Source of the DNA: an uncultured Phycisphaerae bacterium
GTDB lineage: Bacteria > Planctomycetota > Phycisphaerae > Sedimentisphaerales > Anaerohalosphaeraceae
Direction: 5' to 3'
Assembly: GCA_937920485.1 (NCBI GenBank)
Contig: CALETL010000183.1
Coordinates: 1 to 6,852 of the forward strand
Length of the DNA stretch: 6,852 nt
Position numbers and translations under genes: made by a program. Of this stretch, positions 1 through 5,476 are shown in pieces. The notes under the pieces were generated by a model that was given only the letters and a program-made list of their open reading frames with translations, was not told where the DNA came from and made no database searches. Every line of letters starts with the position of its first letter. Within the stretch, counting starts at the first letter, position 1.

Positions 1-1234
1 TTCCAGAATCAAAACCGGCAGGAATATTGCTTCGATCCAAACTAACACAAAGGGCCAGTTTCAATTTTCAGAAACGTATGAGGGGGCCGTTTTTTTAACC
101 GGACAAGGCAGCGGACAGGAATACGTATCAATTACACACTCAGTGTGGTGCGGCAAAGATACGATCTGTGTTGTAAATATCGGGGGCAAGCCCGCCTTAT
201 CGGGAACGATTGTAATTGATGGTGCTGCGCTGGCCAACCAAAGATTGTTTTTAAGCGCTACGCTTGATATTTCACAAGCATCTTTCAGGCAGGAAATTGT
301 TACAGATTCAAATGGAAATTTCTCTTTTCTCGGGGTGCAGGCAGGCATTTATTACCTCATGAACAGAGGACTTGACAATCGGATCCGTCGACTGGCAATG
401 ATCGAAATGCCTCAGCAGGAAACATATAATACCAACCTTAATCTTGAAACCGTCATGGTTTCAACGAATTATCCGGTTGAACCGAACTTCACGGCTCTGA
501 CTGAAGCGTTTCTTATCTATGCAATGGATGCATCAGATGATCTGGGGAAAATTCAGGGGGCCGTTGAAAAAGACGGTTTTGTTCTTTTTGAAAATGTCCT
601 GCCGGGCTCTTATGTCATGAGGATTGGGTTGGACAACGGCGTCTGGATTCAGCAGGATGTGGAAATAACAGACGGTCCAGAAGATCAAGTTATTGAGATG
701 TCACCGATCCCGGCAGAAATCACTACCTTAAGAGGACGTTTACTTAACGCCAGTCCTGTCGATCTGTTTTTGACTAATGCAAACCAACAAATTCATATCA
801 ACATCATACCAAGTGCCGATGGCTTTTATGAACTCGCAAACATTCCTACTGATGTTTATAGTCTTGCAACATTTGTCGCCGGACAGCTTGTCGAATTCAC
901 ACAGATCGATCTGCAGGATCAGATCGAGACAACGCTTGATATTGATCCGGCTGAAATGTTGCAATCTTTTACTCCGCTTTATGTGGTAGTAGCAGATGAA
1001 ACGGGACTTATTCTGTCCGGATCACAAGTCTGGCTGAACAGAGAAGGCGACATTATTACCACATCATCTACCGGACGCGGGGCTTTTTTAGCAGCCCCGT
1101 CAGGCAGCTACACACTTTCAGTTGCCCATCCGGGATATCCAACCCAAAGCCAGGACGTCGATCTGAATTCCTCTTCGCTTTTGGCGGAGCCGAATGCTGA
1201 CAACACGATTTTGATTCAATTGGGCACTAAATAA
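1..1234 (+). CDS. Carboxypeptidase-regulatory-like repeat protein, 5'-truncated
   Basis: The frame is open from base 2 to the TAA at 1232-1234 (about 410 residues), so the true start is upstream; the GTG at 143 lies inside an already open frame and continues the same kind of sequence, so it is not taken as the start. The visible part is a chain of beta-sandwich modules resembling the carboxypeptidase regulatory-like/prealbumin-like fold. There is a partial module at about 2-75, then modules at about 194-360, 500-690, 719-905 and 970-1190. Each carries a polar turn followed by a G-x-Y-like strand: AGIYYL, PGSYVM, TDVYSL and SGSYTL. The last module ends in AHPGYPTQSQDVDL, a typical closing strand. 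No catalytic domain, membrane segment or C-terminal anchor is visible in this part. Such modules usually sit in large secreted or surface proteins, where they act as structural or binding units; the function here is unknown. No terminator is evident after the stop. Confidence 0.85.
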   Translation, partial: SRIKTGRNIASIQTNTKGQFQFSETYEGAVFLTGQGSGQEYVSITHSVWCGKDTICVVNIGGKPALSGTIVIDGAALANQRLFLSATLDISQASFRQEIVTDSNGNFSFLGVQAGIYYLMNRGLDNRIRRLAMIEMPQQETYNTNLNLETVMVSTNYPVEPNFTALTEAFLIYAMDASDDLGKIQGAVEKDGFVLFENVLPGSYVMRIGLDNGVWIQQDVEITDGPEDQVIEMSPIPAEITTLRGRLLNASPVDLFLTNANQQIHINIIPSADGFYELANIPTDVYSLATFVAGQLVEFTQIDLQDQIETTLDIDPAEMLQSFTPLYVVVADETGLILSGSQVWLNREGDIITTSSTGRGAFLAAPSGSYTLSVAHPGYPTQSQDVDLNSSSLLAEPNADNTILIQLGTK

Positions 1235-1319
1235 CCCGGAAAATACTTAATAATCATTTCATATACAAAGATGAGCCTAAGAAAAACCGAGAAAACTGAG
1301 TTGAAATTCAAGATTTTTC

Positions 1320-1347
1320 TTGTCATGGCAGAGTTTTTGGATAAACT
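1320..1347 (+). promoter_or_regulatory. Sigma70-like promoter for tRNA-Met
   Basis: The -35 candidate TTGTCA (1320-1325, 5 of 6 matches) is followed by a 16-bp spacer and the -10 candidate TAAACT (1342-1347, 4 of 6). The expected start near 1354 gives a leader of about 20 nt before the tRNA at 1375, and the bases just after the -10 are GC-rich (CCGG), as in stable-RNA promoters. This is pattern matching only. Confidence 0.5.
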
Positions 1348-1374
1348 ATCCGGTCTTGGTAAACTCAGGATTTT

Positions 1375-1448
1375 GGCGGCGTAGCTCAGTTGGTTAGAGC
1401 ATGGGATTCATAAGCCCAGGGTCGGTGGTTCGAATCCACCCGCCGCTA
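1375..1448 (+). tRNA. tRNA-Met (anticodon CAT)
   Basis: A complete 74-nt cloverleaf without an encoded CCA. The acceptor stem is GGCGGCG (1375-1381) with CGCCGCT (1441-1447), closing with a G1-U72 wobble, and the discriminator is A at 1448. The D stem is GCTC/GAGC with a 9-nt loop containing GG. The anticodon loop TTCATAA (1407-1413) has CAT at 1409-1411. The T stem GGTGG/CCACC encloses TTCGAAT. The anticodon stem TGGGA/GCCCA has an A-G mismatch at its last pair (31-39). It lacks the C1-A72 mismatch and the GGG/CCC pairs at 29-31/39-41 expected of a bacterial initiator, and has C11-G24, so elongator Met is the best call. A lysidine-modified tRNA-Ile2, which also has CAT in the gene, cannot be excluded by eye. 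Confidence 0.93.
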
Positions 1449-1456
1449 CTGTCGAG

Positions 1457-1482
1457 AACAGATTCTTTATGAATCTGTTTTT
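1457..1482 (+). terminator. Rho-independent terminator after tRNA-Met
   Basis: A perfect 9-bp stem, AACAGATTC (1457-1465) with GAATCTGTT (1471-1479), has a 5-nt loop and runs into five T (1478-1482). It begins 8 nt after the tRNA-Met discriminator base. The stem has only three G-C pairs, so termination may be partial, leaving room for read-through into tRNA-Glu. Confidence 0.6.
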
Positions 1483-1491
1483 GGATTATTC

Positions 1492-1497
1492 TACAAT
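1492..1497 (+). promoter_or_regulatory. Possible -10 element for tRNA-Glu
   Basis: TACAAT (5 of 6 matches to TATAAT) would place a start near 1504, about 22 nt before tRNA-Glu. The matching -35 position falls inside the preceding terminator hairpin and shows no good match. tRNA-Glu may instead depend partly on read-through from the tRNA-Met promoter. Confidence 0.25.
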
Positions 1498-1513
1498 TGA
1501 CAATAATCAATTG
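1494..1513. repeat. 7-bp AT-rich inverted repeat before tRNA-Glu
   Basis: CAATTGA (1494-1500) and TCAATTG (1507-1513) are perfect inverted arms around a 6-nt spacer. It lies between the terminator and tRNA-Glu and overlaps the possible -10 box. It has no T tract and AT-rich arms, so it is not a terminator; it could be an operator or chance. Confidence 0.3.
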
Positions 1514-1525
1514 AAAATTCCAAAG

Positions 1526-1598
1526 GCCCCCATCGTCTAGCGGCCTAGGACGCCGGGTTCTCATCCCGGTAACAGGGGTTCGAGTCCCCTTGGGGGTA
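1526..1598 (+). tRNA. tRNA-Glu (anticodon CTC)
   Basis: A complete 73-nt cloverleaf without an encoded CCA. The acceptor stem is GCCCCCA (1526-1532) with TGGGGGT (1591-1597), including a G1-U72 wobble, and the discriminator is A at 1598. The anticodon stem CCGGG/CCCGG encloses the loop TTCTCAT with CTC at 1560-1562. The T arm is AGGGG, TTCGAGT, CCCCT. The body TCGTCTAG...CCTAGGAC followed by TAACAGGGG closely resembles bacterial tRNA-Glu. CTC is the G-ending Glu isoacceptor, so a TTC isoacceptor is expected elsewhere in the genome. No terminator is seen directly after it. Confidence 0.95.
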
Positions 1599-1812
1599 GT
1601 AGATGTATTTCGTCCAGAATTGTGTCGTTTATATTTTCATTGCAAGCCATTGCACAAAAAGCTGTTAACTCATCCGTCCATTTCTCACTATACAACTCCA
1701 TGCAGAGTGATGCGGCAGTGTTCAGAGCTCCTTTTACTTCCATGCATCGTCTATAACCTGATGCCAAAAAATGTCTTACAGAAAACCAGTAGTATGTTCT
1801 TTGTCATTTTGC

Positions 1813-1841
1813 TTGATTTTCATTTGGCTGGAGGGTTTAAT
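1813..1841 (+). promoter_or_regulatory. Sigma70-like promoter for the 1934-6621 operon
   Basis: TTGATT (1813-1818, 4 of 6) is separated by exactly 17 bp from TTTAAT (1836-1841, 5 of 6). A start near 1848 would give a 5' leader of about 86 nt, which would contain the leader ORF, the dyad and the Shine-Dalgarno site. It is the best match I found upstream of the operon. Confidence 0.4.
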
Positions 1842-1883
1842 AGTGGTTGTTTCTTGTCGAGAAGGATTTTCTTGAACCTGTAA

Positions 1884-1937
1884 ATGGGAATAATCAAACA
1901 ATTAAACGGTTTAAGGAGTAAACAAATATACTCATGA
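1884..1937 (+). CDS. Possible 17-residue leader peptide overlapping the operon's first gene
   Basis: ATG at 1884 opens a frame reading MGIIKQLNGLRSKQIYS and ends at the TGA 1935-1937, which overlaps the ATG (1934-1936) of the next gene as ATGA. An in-frame TAA lies directly before it (1881-1883), so the frame cannot be longer. The strong AAGGAG (1913-1918) lies inside this ORF, 15 nt before the downstream ATG, a distance that suits termination-reinitiation better than direct initiation. Its own ribosome site is poor: the nearest is AAGGA at 1862-1866, 17 nt away. A short ORF like this can arise by chance; it is listed because it would explain the odd start of the main gene. Confidence 0.3.
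   Translation: MGIIKQLNGLRSKQIYS
1902..1914. repeat. Perfect 13-bp dyad overlapping the Shine-Dalgarno site
   Basis: TTAAAC-G-GTTTAA is perfectly symmetrical with a single central base. Its right arm shares the AA (1913-1914) of the AAGGAG ribosome site. A 1-nt centre is too tight for a full RNA hairpin (the stem would open to a short loop), so a protein-bound DNA operator downstream of the promoter is the likelier reading if it is functional. Confidence 0.35.
1913..1918 (+). promoter_or_regulatory. Displaced Shine-Dalgarno site (AAGGAG)
   Basis: This is a strong anti-SD match, but its last G is 15 nt before the ATG at 1934, well beyond the usual 5-9 nt. The only start-like codon at normal distance in the same frame is ATA at 1928; an in-frame TAA at 1919-1921 rules out any start further upstream. 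ATG 1934 is therefore retained. Confidence 0.6.
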
Positions 1938-4738
1938 ATGATCTGACACAAACACAAAACACAGAAGCACATAAATGGTTTAAGGTTGTCCTTTTTGCGG
2001 GTATGCTGCTGTTCGCATTTTATGCGTCAACCCACATGGTAGCAGCCGGTGATACCTGGGTCGCAATGGCATGTGGTCGGCATTTCACCAATCACGGCGT
2101 TGATACGGTGGAGCCGTTTAGTTTCAATTCGCATCATGCCGGTCCGACCGAGGAAGATATTGCGAAGTGGCCGGGGTGGACACAGGCACTGTGTAAACCG
2201 TTTTCTCTGAAGACGATTCAAAAATGGCACCCGACCGGATGGATCAATCAAAACTGGCTGACCCACCTGATCTTTTATAAGTTAGCTTCCTGGTTTGGTG
2301 AGGATGGCAGTTATAATTACAACACACTGGTATATTGGAAGTTTGTGATCTATATTTTAACGGTATTTTGCGTTTATGCCGTTGGAAAAAATTTGGGGGC
2401 GGGAGATTTTTTATCCGCGGCGGCGGCATGTATGGCAATGGTCGTAGGACGAACGTTTTTTGATATCCGGCCGGCGGGATACTCCAACCTGCTGGTGCCG
2501 ACATATATTCTCATTCTCGTTTTGACAACCTATCGTAACTACCGTTTGATCTGGCTGCTGATACCGTTAGTCGTCTTTTGGGCCAATGTACACGGTGGAT
2601 ATCTCTTTGCGTTTATCATGCTGATTCCCTTTGTCGGGATTCATCTTTTGCTGCGGTTGCCACGGCGATGGAGTATTTGTCTGGGATTTGTCGGGTTATG
2701 GCTGGTTCTATATCTGATGAGCCATAAATTTATCTCCGGCTATGCGAGCATGATCGAACAATATTATTGGCAGTTGCAGAGTGCCTATAACCTAGGTTCC
2801 GATGAAGTCGTTCGAAACATTGAATTAATGTCGCAAAAGGTGTTCGGCTATGACCCTGCTACAGTTTCGTTGGTTTACAATAAAATGTTTTTTATCTGGG
2901 GAATTTTGGCAATTATTTCACTCGTTTTGACATCTTTTCGGAATATTAAGTCCGGTGTTTTCTATTTTTATCACATTTTGGCCGGCATCATCTTTTTTCT
3001 GAGTTTGGTGTTTCGTTTTTTTGTTGGAGCACCGAAGAACTTACCCGCTTATTTCTCATCCCATATAACCTCAGCAGTGTTGTCCTTTGTGTTTATCTGC
3101 ATCTTGGGAGCACTATTGGTTCTGGCAATGGCTCTTAAGAAAGATCGGTTCATTGCCCTGCCACTGAAAGGTATTTATCATACGATGGCCGCAGGCATCG
3201 TTGCGTTTATTGCCATGATCGTATTCAATCCCTTCCACCTGACAAATCTGACACATACCCTTGAAATCAGTGTCAGCAAGCATGCCGAATCGTGGCGGCG
3301 TGTCAATGAGTGGAAACCGGCATTTGACTGGATGGATAAAACTTCCAACGTCCCAAATCCTGTCGGCAAGGAAGAAGGGTTTGCTGTACTCTGCATTCTA
3401 ACTCTTACAGTCCTGCTGTTTTGGCTTTTAGCCCATCTTCTAAAACCACAACCAACCGCTAAACGAGGGCGAAAAAATCAATCCCCGGAAATTCCCGTTG
3501 GATCATTTGAATGGCCCAAAATCGATTTGGCAATTTTAGTCATTTCACTTTTATCTCTTTATATGGCAATCCGATCCCGCAGGTTTATCGCTATTGCTGG
3601 TTCAGCAGCGGCCCCAATCGTTTTTCTGATGATCCTTCAGGTCTGGCAGATGTTCAGTGCGCGTTTGTCCTGGAAAAAAGAGGAGCCCTTGCGCTCTGTT
3701 ATGCTACCATCGATAGTTCAATGGATTGCGCGTGGGGCAATCATCTTGCTGATTATAGGTTACGGCACATACTGGACAATGGAGTACAAACGCATCTACC
3801 TGGATCCCTGGCCAATAAACAACCAATATCACAGTGTGTTTATGCGGATGACGGCCTCATATCTTAAACCCTTTGATGTCTGCCGGTTCATCAATGACAA
3901 TAACATTAAGGATCATGTCTTTAACTATTGGACCGAAGGAGGCGCTATTGCCTTCGGACAAAGTCCGGATCCAGAAACCGGCCAGACCCCCTTAAAATTG
4001 TTCATGGATGGACGCGCACAAGCCGCTTATAACCATGATGATTTTCAACGTTGGCAAAATATCTATGCGGGCGGGCCTGTTATTCGTGGGACACTACAAA
4101 AGAGAAAGAAAATAAACAAAAAAACCCTCACGAAGGCCGGGCAATGGCTCGATTCTGAGCTTAAAGATAACGAGGTCTGGGTTGTTCTGATGCCCCAAGC
4201 CGAGGAAAATAAGAATTTCATGAAAGCATTGAAAACAACTAAAAACTGGAAAACCGCTTATCTTGACAACACTCAGCATCTGCTTGTCGATTCTGACACA
4301 CCACAGGGCCAAACATTGTTAAATAATATCATACAGGGAACTGCTGTTTTTCCGAATGTGTATTCGAAAAATTTAACGACTGCCAATGTGATCACGGAAA
4401 CACAAAATTCTGAACACTACAAGGATTTGTATCGTTTGACAAAAGGCGCATTTGATGAATATCCGCTCCCGACAGTTGCAATTACAATGGGGCGGTTAAC
4501 CCGCCAGCCCATGTTCCGGGATAAAGCCGTAAATGATTTAAAAGTGTATCTGGATGATTTTATTAAAAATAAAGATGCATATATGAAAAAACACGGTTCT
4601 TTACTGTGGATCGCCAGCGCTCAGGTTGCAGCTCAAACTTGTGCAAAATTTGACACTGAAAATAAAGATCTTTATAAAAAATATATGGTCGAACTCAAGC
4701 AAGAAGCCAAGGCACTCGGCCAAAATTATAGTTGGTAA
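1934..4738 (+). CDS. GT-C-like polytopic membrane protein, putative glycosyltransferase
   Basis: A 934-residue membrane protein with about 14 hydrophobic spans (roughly 16-37, 133-150, 157-173, 185-200, 204-220, 222-240, 246-264, 316-335, 343-363, 377-400, 412-431, 483-503, 529-547, 551-575, 597-614), then a soluble tail from about 616. After the first span comes GDTW (39-42) with GRHF..HG..TVEPFSFN (48-65), then GWINQNWLTHLIFY (102-115). An acidic residue in the first outer loop is the hallmark of GT-C transferases, and this G-D-x-W/W-x-x-x-W-L pattern occurs in a widespread, uncharacterised GT-C-like group. The tail has VFNYWTEGGAIAF (662-674) and LFMDGRAQAAY (689-699), also seen in that group. 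The predicted role is transfer of a sugar from a polyprenyl-phosphate donor to an outer acceptor; the acceptor is unknown. The start is discussed under the displaced SD site. The stop is 3 nt before the GT2 gene, so the two are probably cotranscribed. Confidence 0.8.
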   Translation: MNDLTQTQNTEAHKWFKVVLFAGMLLFAFYASTHMVAAGDTWVAMACGRHFTNHGVDTVEPFSFNSHHAGPTEEDIAKWPGWTQALCKPFSLKTIQKWHPTGWINQNWLTHLIFYKLASWFGEDGSYNYNTLVYWKFVIYILTVFCVYAVGKNLGAGDFLSAAAACMAMVVGRTFFDIRPAGYSNLLVPTYILILVLTTYRNYRLIWLLIPLVVFWANVHGGYLFAFIMLIPFVGIHLLLRLPRRWSICLGFVGLWLVLYLMSHKFISGYASMIEQYYWQLQSAYNLGSDEVVRNIELMSQKVFGYDPATVSLVYNKMFFIWGILAIISLVLTSFRNIKSGVFYFYHILAGIIFFLSLVFRFFVGAPKNLPAYFSSHITSAVLSFVFICILGALLVLAMALKKDRFIALPLKGIYHTMAAGIVAFIAMIVFNPFHLTNLTHTLEISVSKHAESWRRVNEWKPAFDWMDKTSNVPNPVGKEEGFAVLCILTLTVLLFWLLAHLLKPQPTAKRGRKNQSPEIPVGSFEWPKIDLAILVISLLSLYMAIRSRRFIAIAGSAAAPIVFLMILQVWQMFSARLSWKKEEPLRSVMLPSIVQWIARGAIILLIIGYGTYWTMEYKRIYLDPWPINNQYHSVFMRMTASYLKPFDVCRFINDNNIKDHVFNYWTEGGAIAFGQSPDPETGQTPLKLFMDGRAQAAYNHDDFQRWQNIYAGGPVIRGTLQKRKKINKKTLTKAGQWLDSELKDNEVWVVLMPQAEENKNFMKALKTTKNWKTAYLDNTQHLLVDSDTPQGQTLLNNIIQGTAVFPNVYSKNLTTANVITETQNSEHYKDLYRLTKGAFDEYPLPTVAITMGRLTRQPMFRDKAVNDLKVYLDDFIKNKDAYMKKHGSLLWIASAQVAAQTCAKFDTENKDLYKKYMVELKQEAKALGQNYSW

Positions 4739-4741
4739 AAG

Positions 4742-5476
4742 ATGAAAGAGTCCATCCATAACAAGCAGAACCATTTGGCTGCATCGTTAAGTGTGTTTTT
4801 CCCATGCTATAACGAGAAAGATTCTATTCGTTCCTTAACGGAAAAAACCGTTTCGGTTGTGGAGAAAATATGCAGTGACCATGAAGTTATTCTGGTCAAT
4901 GACGGTAGTTCCGATGGCACTGACGTATTAGCAAACCAGTTAGCAGAGGAATATCCGGCAGTTCGTGTCATCCATCACACACAGAATAAAGGATATGGTG
5001 CTGCCCTTCAGAGTGGTTTTCGGGCCGCGACAAAAGAATATGTCTTTTATACCGACGGGGACGGACAGTTCGATATCGGTGAGTTACCGAATTTGCTTCC
5101 ATTGATCCGGCAGTACGACATTGTCAGTGGGTACCGTATTAGCCGACAGGACAATCTGCTCAGAAAGATAAACGCCTTTTGCTGGACAAAACTTGTTGGC
5201 TTCCTTTTTGACCTGAAACTGAAAGATATTGACTGCGCATTCAAGCTTTATAAACGTGAAATCTTTGATCGAATCGAGATGCACAGTACTGGTGCCTTAA
5301 TTGACACCGAAATCCTGGCCCGGGCTCAGCGAAAAGGATACACTATTACGCAGATCGGCGTTCATCACTATCCACGTATGGCGGGACAGCAAACGGGTGC
5401 AAATCTGAAAGTGATCTTGCGGGCATTTAAAGAACTTTTCCAACTACGAAAAGAAATTTCAAGAACATCATCATGA
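4742..5476 (+). CDS. Family 2 glycosyltransferase, polyprenyl-phosphate sugar synthase-like
   Basis: A 244-residue protein with the GT-A fold signature of family 2: SVFFPCYNEKDSI (17-29) as the opening strand, VNDGSSDGT (52-60) for nucleotide binding, NKGYGAALQSGF (82-93), and the metal-binding DGDGQFD (105-111). The segment DIDCAFKLYKR (162-172) followed by TGALIDTEILARAQRKGY (183-200) is typical of the dolichyl/undecaprenyl-phosphate mannose or glucose synthase branch. There is no C-terminal membrane pair, so it would be a soluble or peripheral cytoplasmic enzyme like the short Dpm1 type. The expected reaction is transfer of a hexose from a nucleotide sugar to polyprenyl phosphate; sugar specificity cannot be read from the sequence. 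No clear Shine-Dalgarno precedes the ATG, and the 3-nt gap to the GT-C-like gene suggests translational coupling. That position suggests it supplies the donor lipid for the upstream membrane protein. Confidence 0.88.
   Translation: MKESIHNKQNHLAASLSVFFPCYNEKDSIRSLTEKTVSVVEKICSDHEVILVNDGSSDGTDVLANQLAEEYPAVRVIHHTQNKGYGAALQSGFRAATKEYVFYTDGDGQFDIGELPNLLPLIRQYDIVSGYRISRQDNLLRKINAFCWTKLVGFLFDLKLKDIDCAFKLYKREIFDRIEMHSTGALIDTEILARAQRKGYTITQIGVHHYPRMAGQQTGANLKVILRAFKELFQLRKEISRTSS

Larger units (their letters stand above)
1599..1933. other. Non-coding stretch between tRNA-Glu and the membrane-protein operon
   Basis: I see no convincing protein gene in these 335 bases on either strand; the two longer open frames look like chance (see rejected items). 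The 5' two thirds shows nothing recognisable, including no terminator for tRNA-Glu. The 3' third holds the signals annotated separately: a promoter candidate (1813-1841), a 17-codon leader ORF (1884-1937), a 13-bp dyad (1902-1914) and a displaced Shine-Dalgarno site (1913-1918). Confidence 0.6.

Noticed and set aside
143..1234. GTG at 143 as the real start of the first gene
   Set aside because: The same frame is open to the window edge, and the translated upstream part has the same repeat-module character, so the gene is truncated by the window.
1279..1321. AAGAAAAA and TTTTTCTT inverted arms before tRNA-Met, considered as a terminator for the upstream gene
   Set aside because: The arms are almost pure A/T, separated by 27 nt, and overlap the tRNA promoter. 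The structure is too weak for an intrinsic terminator.
1497..1502. Perfect TTGACA upstream of tRNA-Glu
   Set aside because: A -10 box at the normal distance would fall at about 1520-1525, next to the tRNA's first base, and the sequence there (CCAAAG) does not match. It cannot drive this tRNA.
1526..1598. tRNA-Glu 3' end as an integration (att) site
   Set aside because: I found no second copy of the tRNA 3' segment in the window and no integrase or mobile-element genes.
1561..1767. A 68-codon minus-strand open frame ending in PPRGLEPLLPG
   Set aside because: Its C-terminal end is the antisense reading of tRNA-Glu, a well-known source of spurious annotated proteins. The rest resembles no family and starts only with a TTG.
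1590..1883. A 97-codon plus-strand open frame in the intergenic stretch
   Set aside because: It starts inside tRNA-Glu, has no ribosome site, is rich in Cys/Leu/Phe without any domain pattern, and overlaps the promoter candidate. It is probably chance.
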